Shown here: positions 36,418-48,731 of the stretch, piece after piece
How the letters are laid out: each line of letters opens with the position of its first letter
Numbering within the stretch: the stretch's first letter is position 1
Assembly: GCA_008933995.1 (NCBI GenBank)
Contig: WARS01000029.1
Coordinates: forward strand, 15,623,131-15,687,130
Direction: 5' to 3'
Origin: Datnioides undecimradiatus
Lineage: Eukaryota; Chordata; Actinopteri; Lobotiformes; Datnioididae
DNA: 64,000 nt
Program-made: the position numbers and the translations under genes
Notes under the pieces: generated by a model
Database searches by the model: none
The model's input: only the letters and a program-made list of their open reading frames with translations
What the model was told of the DNA's origin: nothing

Positions 36418-37522
36418 TCTGCAAACAAGAACTCAGGTCTGCCTAAATGAAGCTTGTGTTTCTGTCGCTTCTTCTGAGACAAAAACCTGGTGTTGTGGTG
36501 CCAGTAGTATCACTGTTTTCTCTCGCTCGCTCTCTGAGGCCTTGGTGTTATCAGGTCTTGGCAACACACCAAGGGTATAGTGATTGCACTGGACTCTGAA
36601 CCTCTTGACATAAAACAACACTGGCCATGAAAACATACTCACCAACTCATTTAATTTCTTGAATGTAGTAAATAAAGTGTAGTGTAATTTTATCAGATAT
36701 AAAACAAAAATATACAGCCCTGTTCAAAAGACCTGATTACTTTACATTAATTATGTCAGTATTTGTTCAACAGACCAAACAACTAGCTCATATATATCAG
36801 AGCATTATTCCTGGAAATGTTTTTCCTTGTAGTCTGTCATGAAAATGAGATGGTGATTTCTGCTTTGGGAAATAATCATATCTTTGCCAGTTTCTTCTCA
36901 TGTCATGGAAATAGCATACTAGTTAACTGTTTTTATATTAATTTATTTGTCTTGATAATGATATGCATGACCCATCCTAAATTAAATCTGCCTCGGTCAA
37001 GCTAAAAATGTGGATGTCCGTTTCTCTAGTTTGCATGCCTTTACACTGCGATTACTGTTGAACATTTCACTCTAAAAAACAGCTGCCAATGCCAGCTGGT
37101 GTACTGCTACTTTTCAACACATGATTGTAGTATAGAGTTTCATATTCTTCGCTAACAGGATAAAGGCAACCCACATGATTTCCACCAGACTAACCAAACT
37201 TCAAAATAAAGTACATTTCTTTGGTGATTTAACATGAAAACTGAGTCAGTCAAGGTGTACAGATTAGGCTGCTTGACATTAAAGATAATGAAAATTGTAT
37301 TCTCGTGAACAGTTTTAGTGGTGTTTTTTTATTTTCACATTTGAACAAACAATATGATGAAGTTGCTAAACTGGAGATTTGTTGTGAAAGTCTGCTGACC
37401 GGAAACTGTTTGGTTTGTTGTCGCTAACTTGTTAGCTTGGCGCCGTGCTCGTGTGACCTGCCTGTGTCCTCCAACAGTTGAGATTTGACAGCCGGCCATT
37501 TAAGGACAAGAGCACCAGAATC
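36418..37522. promoter_or_regulatory. Head-to-head intergenic region of P450 and uqcrh
   Basis: A 1.1-kb spacer that must hold both 5' UTRs and both promoters. The 37400-37522 end is more GC-rich, as expected for a housekeeping promoter. No TATA box could be assigned with confidence. Confidence 0.45.
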
Positions 37523-39598
37523 ATGGTTTTTGAGGAGAAGATGATCATGAACGGAGAGCCCGAGGATGTTAGTAGCTTTTACAGACTTAAGACGGCTGTG
37601 TTGCGCCAGTGATGTTTAATCATATGAGCTAGCGAGCTAGCATAACACGGCTAACCAAAGCTAAATCAGTACATAGTTAGCTAGCGTAAGCATTAGCCAG
37701 CGTTAACGTTACCATCGTCGTTCAGAAATACGTTTAAGCTAATTCGTGTGGCCGAATCAATTTTGCATTTTGGTTTGTTGCGTATAAAGAATGTGTATTG
37801 ATTGCTGGACATGTCACTTACACAGCAACGATTGCTAATGGCCGGAAGTGAATGATGTAATTGATTAATTGATGTAATTGTCGTATATTTCTGTCTCAGG
37901 AGGAGGAAGAAGAGGAGGAAGAGGAAGAAATGGTGGTATGTTCATTGAAGATTCTCATTAAAATGAAAACATGTTAACTGTTAGTCTGCACTACTGTGAG
38001 ATTACTCATATGATATTAATTTATAATGGGTCGTTTATATTGAAGAAGATATGATCAAATAGCAACAATAAACAGAAAAGCATGAAAGCACAAGGGTGTG
38101 ACAACAAAATAGGTAAACAAGCTGTGGGCCAGCACTTAGACCCCTGGCTCTCCTTTGCATAACCAGCTAACGACAGCGTGGGGTCATTTCAGGTCTACTC
38201 CATTGCCATTCCATCCTCACTGGACTCTGTCTATAAATAAATGTAAAATGTTTCCTTTCTCTTCTTATAAAATAAAACATTGACACCCTCCCCTCTACAT
38301 AGCAGCTACCAGTATAACCCTCTAATTCACCAGCAAACAACACAGTGGGGTAATTTTAGGCCTTCTACATTGCCAACTCATCCTTACTAGACATTGTCTA
38401 TAAATACATGTAGAATGTTAACACTCTCTCTATAAAATAAAACATCAACACCCTTCACTGTTACATCCCTGACTGATTCCTATTTCCCACATTTAACACA
38501 TTTAACCTTGAAGAAAAGACATATTGCAGATTTCAGTCAGTGTGTTTGTCTCTTTTATTAGATAAGGTACAAGATTGAAGATAGAGATTTAAAGATGTTT
38601 CTAATATGTAGTTTGTCCTTGTTATTGGTAGTGCTGATTATAGTACTGATATGCAGCTGAACAGTGTTGATCAAGAGCAATTGCCAGTGTGCATATTTGT
38701 AATGCCACAAAAATTCTGTTAAAGGATCCTCTTGAAACAATGCGACAGAAATGTGAGGAGGCGGAGCATTGCATTCACACTCGGGAACGTTTGGAGGAGT
38801 GTGAGACCAGAGTTGGCTCTCGATCTTCAACAACGGAGGATTGTACTGAGGAGCTGTTCGACTTCCTGCATGCTCGGGACCACTGTGTAAGTGTTACATG
38901 TACCAACTGTGCCAAGCTCAAAGTTTAAAAGTACGCCTCAAAGCAGTCAAGGTTCTTGAGTAGTTGGTGTGGTTTATGCTAAACCCTGTTATTTGGAGAG
39001 CTCTGTATCAGCAGCATAAGCATGTTGTTACATGAAGGGGTGGTACAAACAGAAACAGACTTAATTCATATTCTTTTGTTAAGATGAGATTTGTTAAATA
39101 ATGTCACTCATGATACAAAGTTGCATGTATTTCTATAGACTAAAATCTAATTGCCAAACTGTTTAATCATAATGAAATGCGAGCTACTTTGTCCATGTCC
39201 ACACATTTTTTGTCAGGTTATCCTTGCATTATAAATATAATGACTGTATTCTTCTGTGCAGTAAGACTGCCAAAAAGGTGCATGAAAATATAATTGGTTT
39301 TGCATTGGTTTCTCACATTTAATTTATCTAGTAGTTCAGCAATATTAACAGTGGCTTCAACATATGTCATTTAAAGGGAAATGTTGTTATCAACCCCTCC
39401 ATGTCACATGAAGCACAAATTTGTTTACTGCTTTTTACAGTTTTATTGACAGACCACCTTTCCAGCAGTGAAATACCCATTTTAAATTTTGACTATTACC
39501 TTAGCTCACATTGTTATGGGATGATCGCATTAATGAATTTCTTCTTCTTTGTCTGTCCTCTTTAGGTGGCTCACAAACTGTTCCATTCAGTCAAATAA
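37523..39598 (+). CDS. uqcrh: Cytochrome b-c1 complex subunit 6 (hinge protein)
   Basis: Small acidic subunit of mitochondrial complex III on the intermembrane-space side, which helps cytochrome c interact with cytochrome c1. Four exons: 37523-37567, 37900-37935, 38725-38886 and 39566-39598. They give 91 aa, the same length as human UQCRH. Exon 2 encodes a run of ten glutamates, then MV. Exon 3 encodes [23 protein letters not shown] and [16 protein letters not shown], with the conserved paired cysteines that form the disulphide-braced helical hairpin. Exon 4 ends [10 protein letters not shown] and stop. Only the first 15 residues differ clearly from the mammalian protein. All splice sites are GT-AG. 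It lies 1.1 kb from the oppositely oriented P450 and 1.3 kb upstream of faah. Confidence 0.96.
38150..38465. repeat. Diverged tandem duplication in uqcrh intron 2
   Basis: Two units with a period of about 166 bp share, in order, a GTGGGGT motif, a CTATAAATA motif and the block ATAAAATAAAACAT-CAACACCCT. The copies have diverged by substitutions and small indels. Confidence 0.75.
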
Positions 39599-39782
39599 AG
39601 TCCTCCCTGATTGTTGCACTACTGGCTGATTACATTCTTCAGATACTGTGTTACGAGGAGAACCTGGCTTTTAAATACATCCATATTTGGATCTGCTATA
39701 TGTTGTAACTTTAACTGTATTCTACAATGTGTCTACTCATGTGAAAAAACAAGTATTAAACAAGGTACTCTTTAGTCATTTC

Positions 39783-39788
39783 AATAAA
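39783..39788 (+). terminator. uqcrh polyadenylation signal
   Basis: An AATAAA 185 nt after the uqcrh stop. A second one lies at 39846-39851. Confidence 0.65.
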
Positions 39789-40233
39789 GTAGGTGACTTG
39801 ACAACCTGAACTGGTGTAACAAGTTTATTATATGACTAGATATGCAATAAAAGTTTGTAAATGATTATTGTGAAGTGAAACCTTCATAGAGATTAACTTA
39901 AATTCTAACATTTTACACTGAACAACACCTACAGATTTCATGTAGGTGATATTTTCTTTTGCAGCAGCCTGGGCAGTTTCACTGTTATTAAAGAATCTTC
40001 CAAAGCTTTCATTTTCTTAAGTGCAAAGTGATCAGCAGCAGTCATCAAGGTTGGCAGTGACTTATATCTTCATGATGGGCCTTCACCGATAATAGAATAG
40101 ACTGTCTTCTGAATCAAAAAATAATAAATGGTTCTCACAAATGTTGCTGTCCAACGTGCAAGTAAGTTGCTTGACGTTTGCATCTGTAAGGGATTCCTCC
40201 GGGTTAATGTAGTCCAGATATAAGTAGTCTTAT

Positions 40234-40425
40234 CCCTAGAGCACTAATGTGGGGTGATTTTCACCCACACGATTGTGGTCACGTAAGAAGTGTGGGGGAA
40301 AATAAAAGAATACTTAAGTTTGCCATGTATTGTACTTTAATATATATTTTGATGAGAAGTATTTTTATCGGGTAAAATATACCCGACGTTAGTGATGGTC
40401 TCACTTAACTGTTAGTGCTCTATGG
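40234..40425. mobile_element. 192-bp MITE, possibly piggyBac-type
   Basis: Terminal inverted repeats match at 13 of 14 positions: CCCTAGAGCACTAA on the left, and the complement of TTAGTGCTCTATGG on the right. The right flank is TTAA and the left is TTAT, consistent with a degraded TTAA target duplication. Internal palindromes are GGGTGA-TCACCC (40252-40266) and TCGGGTA-TACCCGA (40368-40386). There is no coding capacity, so it is a non-autonomous element between uqcrh and faah. Confidence 0.6.
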
Positions 40426-40559
40426 TTAAGTATATTGTTTTTTAAATAGACGTATTAATAAAAAGTAAACTCTCCCTTTTATTTACTCAAAACAAATAGA
40501 ATAAAGGCTTTCACAATTTAAAACGTTCAGTTCGCGTACACAAAAACAAACCCCAAACA

Positions 40560-40871
40560 TGTTGCCCAAGCTGGGGTTCCCTTAACTCTCCCCGTAAGTG
40601 CAGAATCGGAAGTTGCAGCGTCTCACAGCGAACCGGTTCAATGAACTCCGCACGGATATAACCACAAGCTTTAACCGCACCCACTTGTTACTGCAGTCAC
40701 GTTGGCCACCGGGTGTTGCAGACGGGGTACCCACTGGGTTAGCTCTGTCACCTTGTCGACTCACAAGCTTTTACAAGCCCGAAAACTAGTCATACGCGGT
40801 TTACCAATAGTGTTAGCTCAAGGTTAGCCGGCGTGCATCCGTATACTGAAAGGATTAGTATCGCTAGTATC
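40560..40871 (+). promoter_or_regulatory. faah promoter/5' UTR region
   Basis: CpG-richer stretch directly upstream of the faah start, between AT-rich DNA and the first exon. No TATA box was seen. The start site is not resolved. Confidence 0.4.
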
Positions 40872-43800
40872 ATGGAAAATGTGAAGCAGTTTGTTGGGGA
40901 ACTGGAGCTGAACAACTGGACAGCCGCACTCCTAACGGCTGCTGCCTGCGGCGTCGGAGCAGTGCTGGTGCTGGTGCGGAAGGTGAACCGGTACCAAGAG
41001 GCGAAGAAAAAGATCCAGAAAGCCAGAAACCGGAGGGCAGAGAGCCTGCAGCAGGCTGAGCAGGCTGTGCTTCAGTACAGAGAGTCGGTGAGAGCTGAAT
41101 GTTGAGTAGGGGGTAGAAGGAAAGTTACAACATACTTTTTGAGTCACTTTTGTTATGGTTTTAATTCGAACATGTCGCTAAATATATACGTTGTTTACCC
41201 TGAATGACAAATACCTTAATTGCTTTAGCGCTTTTGTTGTCCATAAGCCTCTCTGAGCTTTGGAAAAAAACTATATGTGGACTAATTTACCGTTCTACCT
41301 TTCCACTCAGGTGAGCCAGCTCCAGGGCTTTGCTGTGTTCCCTGCCTTGCGCTGTACACAAATACACTTGTGCAAAATGTCGGCAATGAAAAGTAAAGCG
41401 TAGTGCTTTGAAATCATGTATCAACACAAATATTTTATTACTCGCACTGAACCTCCATTAGCACCAATGTTTGGTTTGAGTTAGACTGGCAATCTTGCCC
41501 AACTAGAGTCAACAAAACCATTAGAAGACCGAAGGGCAAGGTGTTTCTGTTGAGGCTTTAACTTACTTCAGATTTTCTATTTGCTATACATTATTCTGTC
41601 TCACATATGCTGCTGGATAGACTTTAATCTTTTTTTATCCATTTACTGTTAATATTCAAGGGATCCTCAATTCACTAGATTACAACATGTACACACACAT
41701 TAAGGATCAATTTAGCTATCATTTGTCCACAAGTCCAAACAAATATACCCACAACTGGCTGATTCCAGCTGCTCAGATGGCTGTTTTATCTGTTATAGTA
41801 AACATGTTTCAACTGATGATTGGCTAAAACAAGCAATATGAAAAGGTACCTCAGGCTCTGGGAAGTTATGATGGGCATTTATAGAGGAAATCCTTAGTTG
41901 ATTAATATCGACAATAACCTGCAGATCAGTTAATAAGCAAAATGGTAGTTTGTCCAATGTTTGTCATCTATGAAGAACTTATAATGTATATTGTTGTATC
42001 TTATTTTGTGTGTGTGTGTGTGTGTATTTTCTTCTAGCATCCAATGCTGGACTCTGCTTACATCTTGACGCTGTCCCTGTCTGACTTGACAAAGCAGCTG
42101 CAGGAAGGCTTGCTGACACCTGAAGAAGTGTTCTACTCTTACTTGGAAAAGGTTCACTTCCCAACATAACACAGTTCTTTTATTACATGTATTGCATCTC
42201 AGACACAGTCAACCAAGGAAATGAGTAATCAGTCTGAACTGACATGAACTCTCTCTCTTATTATGTTTTTTTTTTTGCTCAGTGATCCATTGGAAAGTTT
42301 AATCATAAACCCCAAATAAGTCATTGTTGCTTCAATGGTGTAAATGCGGATGTCCTGGAGTCTTGTGTCTGTGCTGAAACTCATCCTCAGGGTGTTTTTT
42401 TTAAACCAAGTCTGTACACCAACACGTGTCTTATGTGTCTTTGCAAGAACGGATAATATAACCACAGTCATTTGCTTGAGACATTTGTCCGACTGTAGCT
42501 TTAACTCACTGTAAAAGAATATTTATCTAATGTTTAGTACATTTCTCACTAAACTTCCATGTTTTACATTCTTTTGAACCTGAACCTATTTGGGTCGGGG
42601 TTTTTTTCTTTTTTTCCACAGACTCTGGAGGTAAACAAAAAACTCAACTGCTGCACTGGGATCCTGTTAGAGAGTTTTGACCAGCTGAAAAGCATATCCT
42701 CCAACAAGAAAGGCCTCTTGTATGGAGTTCCAGTTAGCATCAAAGAAAACATTGGATACCAGGTGTTTTGTTTTTACCTCCATCATTACAGGATGGCACT
42801 AACGGGCAATGTATGCAAATATACTAACGCTGCTCTGTTTGCCCTGCCCTGCCCTGTTTTCTTTTCACAACACAAGAATCATGACTCCTGTTGCGGTGTG
42901 ATCTTTCATTTGGGCCAGCCTGTCCAGAAGGATAGCGTGCTTGTTGAAATTCTGAAGAGCCAAGGAGCTATTCCCTTTGTGAAAACTAACATTCCCCAAG
43001 GAATGTTAAGGTAATAATTTCTCTGTCAACACAATGTCAAGCTTTCTCACAGGTATTACAATATTAAACTCATGCAATTACGTTTGCCTAACAGCAAAGG
43101 GTAATATGTGATTTTCAATGTGCTAAGTTACTTAGCTCTGTTTTTTCTTTCATGGGCTCATCTCCAGTTATGACTGTGGCAATCCCATCTATGGGCAGAC
43201 CTTGAATCCCCACAATCTCCAGAAGACTAGTGGAGGTTCATCTGGTGGGGAGGGGGCGCTTATTGGGGGAGGAGGCTCCCTGCTTGGTTTTGGCACTGAT
43301 ATAGGGGGTAGTATCCGTATTCCTGCCTCATTCTGTGGAATCGTTGGCTTTAAGCCAACATCAGGTCGACTAAGGTGGGTATACGTGCTTCACATAAACG
43401 TTTTGTAAATGTTCGTCGCTGCTGTTATGACACTAAGTTTTGTTTAAGTGCTTTGATATTCTTGTAACTTCCTTCAGCTTACAGGGTGTGCGCCCCATTT
43501 GTCCTGGGCAAAAATCAGGTGAGTTAAGAGTTTATGTTGCCAACATACAGTAAAACTATGCATGTCTGAAAAATGTTTGTACTTTTTATGTTTCTTATGA
43601 AATTAGTGCTGACATCTGCTGGACCCATGGCGAGGGACGTGGACAGTGTGGCTCTGTGTATGCAGGCTCTGCTCTGTGACCACATGTTTTCCTTGGACCC
43701 CACTGTTCCACCCATACCTTTCAATGCACAGGTGTGTCTATAATAGATAACAAAACCAAGTGTAAATATAGTAGTTTGTGGTTTTGCATGAGAATGTGTG

Positions 43801-46800
43801 TCAGACGAAGTTCCCTAAGTCTTTAGTTATTACTTGTGTAATTATTATTATTACTTACATAACCTTTATGGAATGGTGAATAGTTGTTTAAACACTTTTG
43901 GTTTGGCACAGATAAATGAGATATAATGTAATTAGTGAGCCTACAGTGTTTTTACCTACAGTATGACAGTACACTGCTAGCTGTTCACAGTCTTTATTTT
44001 AAGCTAAACCTGGTAACATCAGTTACAATTACAAGCTCTAAAGACCTGGACTGATAAGGGAACAGATAAGATAAGATAAAGTGCAACTTATGGTGCCAGT
44101 AAGGTTAAACTGCCATTGTGCAGTAAATGATCTCAGTAATGCTTGTGGGGCTGAAAGGAAACAAATCCCTGCAGACAGGTTCCTGGGTAGAGCCCTCCCA
44201 GAGGAGTCATGCGCTAAGCAGAGTCTAACACAGATCTCTGCATATGTTGCTTTACAGATGACATGGATACCCAGGGTGTATTGTCTTTGCTATCTGTGAA
44301 ATCTAGAACATGTCTTGAAGCAGCTTTTTCAGATATTTCTTTCAAGCTATTAGAAATTTTCATGTATTTGAGGTTCAGAAATATTGCAACATGATGAAAA
44401 CTCTCTTGAGGCTTGCTGCCTGTTGTTTGTACCATATGTGTTCACTCTGGGTGTGTGTACTCTGCTGTGACTATAATGAGTTGAGCTCACCTATATAATT
44501 TGCTGGGGAAACTAAAGGGCACATTATTATGCAAGTTTCAATTGATTTATCATATCACAAAATTCAAATCAAATCCTGTTCTGGCCCGTTAAAACTTACA
44601 AACTTAACCTAAAGTTAAATGTCAGTAGCATTAACACATTATTTCACAGTGTCTTAAGAAGAAAAGCTAACTAATTTAAAAGAAAAACATTTCTAATCCC
44701 AAATATTAATTAGTTCTTTACCACAAATGAATCTATTAATGTGCATTTTCATGACAGGATGAAAATTTCTTGTCCTCAGATATACCATAGCTCCAAACCT
44801 CTGAGGATCGGTTACCTGGAAAATGATGGCTACACTGAACCGTCTCCATCCATGCTGCGAGGCGTCCTAGAGGTCAAAGCTCTCTTAGAGCAAGCAGGGC
44901 ACACTGTAAGCCCATACAACTCACAGATACACGCTATATGATTTATGGCTGCATAAAGCTATATTTTTAATGCAGTTACTTTTTACCCTTTTGATCACCT
45001 GTGCCTGCAGTTGGTGCCTTACCGTCTAAAGAACACCAGTCACGTTGTCACTGAACTGATGGTGAAGGGCATCTTAGCAGATGGAGCTACCACCCTGCTT
45101 CAAAAACTGTGAGTTAGAGTTAAGGTTTTGATGCCAGTTGTTTAAATCAAGTAGTCAATCAATGTAGTTGTCATTAATAACATGACAACCTGTTGGATAA
45201 TTATGCGTATTTGAAGTGTCAGAGCATCTTTGTATTTATTTTTAAGGGGCTAAGGATGCTCAAAAAGTCCAACAGGTTAAGCAGATCCAACTTAAATTTG
45301 GTCAACAAACCCAAAAGTCTGTCCCAATGCTGTATTGGAAACATTTTGAGTGTTTGTGGAATGGTGTTGTCATGGCCATAAGGATCTTAATGTCATTTTT
45401 TATGTTTCATCATGAAATTGGAAGCTGTTGTAACTCGATCATACTTTCACATGTGTGATTAGATCTACATGCTCATATTAAGTCATAATCATAGTGCCGC
45501 CTACTGGAAACAGAAAGCAAGCCTTAAACATCATTCCATTAACACCAATTTACTTTGTGTGGTTTGCACTTGATTTACAGCAACATAATGTATAGTAAGT
45601 GCATGTTCTCTTGCATTACATAGTGGGCCATGAAGGGGTATCAAACTCCTTCATATAATGTCATATTCATGAATATGTATCCATGTAAGATGCCGTCCAG
45701 TAAATGTGTTGATGCATGAATAATAAGTTGCAACACATACTGGTAACAGGAAGTGATACCCAGCATTGTCCCAGTTTTAGGTAAAAATGAATTGTCATAC
45801 AAGCAATTGTTGTTCATAATTTTATAGGCTTGATTCATTATATGCCACACAGTGGGGCTTTTGTGCTTAGTTTTGCAACGAGGCCTGAATCCGTGTTGTT
45901 AACTCCAATGGCTGCTCACTGAGGCGATGCTGTCGTTGGCAAAGGAATGTCAGTTAATCTGTAAATAGATAACACAAGTGCTATGGTATGAGGCATTATG
46001 ATACCTTTGGACAAATTGTTTTGCTTGTTCCTATTGTTTCTGTTCAGGGAGGGGACCCCTCTGGACCCCTGTCTCAGAGCACAGGTTTTCCCTTACTATT
46101 TTCCTAAGTGGTTGAAGAAAACCATGTCATTCCTCCTGAAGCCAGTGGTGAGTTCCCTCCCACTGTGACAGATATGTGTAAATACAGACTAATGAAATAT
46201 AACTTACCTCAGGTCAGTGACTGTGATGTTGGTTTTGGAAATAACCTCCATATTACAGCTACTGGCCGTTTTAATGGCTAAAGTATGTTTCATGTTATGC
46301 TTGTCTTTTGCAGTTTTCTCGGTGCTCTGCTGTCTTCACTGCTCTCTGTGGAGTTGGGTGAGAAAGTGGTTTTGTCTAAAGGCTTATTTACTCCCAAGCC
46401 TAATGTTATTGACAAATGCCAAACACAGACTCTTTTTCTGCTTTGTTTTAGATCTGTCGCAGAACTGTGGAAGCAGCACACAGCTGCTGAGGTACTGTTA
46501 GTCTTATGTTAGCCAACAAACTTGTGCACGTTTGAACAGGTGAAAGAGAATTCTCTTGTGTTTTCCTCAGATCTTCATTCATGAAACAATAGCAGATTGG
46601 AGAAGGTGCAACATAGACGTGCTACTGTGCCCTGTTACTGGACCAGCCTTCAACTTCTTCTACTGTGGCAGGATTTCCCGTACGGTACCCTGAACAGTCA
46701 TCTGTGTGTGTGAATAATGCAAGCTATAATGGTGTCTGTCGTTATCACATGATGATGTACAGTAGATGATCAAATGTTCATTGTACAGAAATGCAGTAAT

Positions 46801-48046
46801 TGTTAAAACCCTGGTTTCTATCTGTCGTCGCTCCAGATGTACTCTCTTACATGATGCTTTACAATCTCCTCAACTTCCCCGCTGGGGTTGTTCCTGTTTC
46901 AACGGTGAAGGCAGAGGACGAGGAGGAACTCAGGCACTATAAGGGCTTTTATCAGGACCCCTGGGACAAGATCTTCAAACAGGTAAGAAAAGGTGACAGT
47001 GAGAGGCGTTCTAAGCAGTTACTTTGTGAAGCTGTTTTTTCAGGAAAGTTTGACAGTTGAAGGCTTTTAGACAGTTTAAGGTTCCCTGCAACTTAATGAC
47101 TCATTTGTGTTACGGCCTTTGTCATTTTGAAGCGAAACAATACAATAATAAAATCACTCTGTCGACTTCATCTACTCGAGTAGTCACATGAAGTGATTGT
47201 TGACCATGAGGGGGCAGCAACGAGCTTTGAACGTTTCAACATGTCAACATTGTCCAATACACGCTGTAATTTTTACAGTTCTAATTATATCAATTTTGGT
47301 GATTTTTGAAGCAAAGCTGCCTTTATTATTTTAGCTTTCAATCTGTCTAACCTTTGTGTCTAAAAGTCAGAAAATAATAGCCCAAAATTTAATGAGGGAG
47401 CATATTTGTAAAATTAGTAAAAATGTGTTCAGACTCAAGTTTAAAACCCAGGCTTCTGGGGATAATAAACTCTATATTATTAAAACTTCCATTATTTTGT
47501 GTAATGTGTCTTAGTTTAATGCCAGTAAGCCACTTATTTTTGCGTTTTCTAATATAAAACGATATTGATGAATGTCCGCTAATTGTAACTTAAGATGGTG
47601 AGCCACGGGCTCTTCTTTGTGGATGTTTTGTTTAACTTCAGTTCTTATTATTCATTTTCTGTCTTTTTTTTGCATGCCTTGGTTGTTGCCAAATTGGATT
47701 AATTACCCTTCGTGCTTTGTAATTGTTCTGTATCTCTAATTTTCTGTCTCTATGTGGACATTTTGCCGCTGTACTTATGTTCCTGTGTATCAATCCAAAC
47801 TTCAGTGTCATTTTAGTGACAATTAAATTAGTAGTTCTACAGTTGGTCAGAAGGTGGAGACGGTAGACTGCAGATGTTCTGGTTATCGACTGCTAACTGA
47901 CTGGATCCTGTGTTTGTGTTCAGGCTGTGTCTGGAGGAGAGGGTCTGCCTGTAGGTGTCCAGTGTGTGGCCTTGCCGTGGCAGGATGAGCTCTGCCTGCG
48001 CTTCATGAAGGAGGTTGAACGGCTGGTCAAGGAGAGCAAAAAGTAA
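40872..48046 (+). CDS. faah: Fatty-acid amide hydrolase 1
   Basis: Integral membrane serine hydrolase that breaks down anandamide, oleamide and other fatty-acid amides, ending endocannabinoid signals. Fifteen exons join in frame to 587 aa (human 579): 40872-41087, 42038-42151, 42622-42762, 42877-43010, 43168-43374, 43478-43518, 43607-43731, 44780-44905, 45011-45108, 46048-46147, 46314-46357, 46452-46491, 46571-46679, 46837-46982 and 47924-48046. An N-terminal transmembrane helix lies at about residues 14-35. The amidase-signature core is complete: Lys151 (YGVPVSIKE), Ser226 (SGGSSGGEGA) and Ser250 (GTDIGGSIR). Their spacing of 75 and 24 residues equals that of mammalian FAAH Lys142/Ser217/Ser241. 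Later motifs include AGPMARDV, DFPAGVVPV-like NFPAGVVPV and VQCVALPWQ. An in-frame ATG at 40833 exists, but 40872 matches the usual start just before the membrane helix. Exon 11 is the least conserved, but it keeps frame. Confidence 0.97.
42007..42025 (+). repeat. (TG)n tract at faah exon 2 acceptor
   Basis: About nine TG units ending 12 nt before the exon 2 start at 42038, followed by a short pyrimidine stretch and AG. UG-rich intron ends are known binding sites for TDP-43 and CELF proteins. Confidence 0.9.
43168..43374 (+). other. faah: faah catalytic-core exon 5
   Basis: Encodes the glycine/serine-rich amidase signature with both catalytic serines (Ser226 and Ser250) and the structure SFCGIVGFKPTSGRL. 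It is the most conserved exon in the gene. Confidence 0.95.
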
Positions 48047-48725
48047 GGCCTGGAGGCCACACGTGGGGCTCAGTTAATTCATTCAGTTTGATTCATTTAC
48101 AGATAGTACATGTGAATATACAAACAATTCAATTCAATCATTTTATCTCAACTTTAAAGGTAAAATTCATGTTTACTAGTTGATTTACTAGTTCATACAT
48201 AGCTTGCACGCTCTTTTATAATGTCTGTAATGTTTTTTGTGTCATTTATTCATTGACAAACCAGGATCAAGATTTTATCGTTGAATTTAATTTGTAATTT
48301 ACTTTTTCGTAAAAAGCAAATCTGACATTGAGCTCTTTTATGTGATCATTATGATCATTGTTTTTTTTGTTTGTTTTTGTTTTGTTTTATTTTTTTCATT
48401 TTGTTTTTGTGAAATTCACCATCCTGTTCCTGGTGTAACATAAACTAAGCCTTCTTTTGCCACCCGCTGGCATTGTTTCAAATTTTGCAATATATATGCA
48501 ATATAATATTATATGTATTATGTAATGCAATATAGCACGAAGAGCAATACATACACATACATACATCGAGAAACTGAACTCATGGCACCATTAGCCAAGA
48601 GGTGCTACAAGCTATGTGTGTAAAATGTTAACAGTTAAGACTTATAGTGTAAATGAATGTAACATTGATTCCTTAATGGTCATGTCACATTACAAGTAGC
48701 AACAGCTTTTTGTGATACGATTATA

Positions 48726-48731
48726 ATTAAA
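48726..48731 (+). terminator. Candidate faah polyadenylation signal
   Basis: An ATTAAA variant 680 nt after the stop. I found no canonical AATAAA in the first 700 nt. Confidence 0.3.

Noticed and set aside
46285..46512. Other reading frame of faah exons 11-12 (LGALLSSLL...)
   Set aside because: Phase 0 from exon 10 requires the FSRCSAVF frame, which rejoins exon 12 (SVAELWKQH) in frame.
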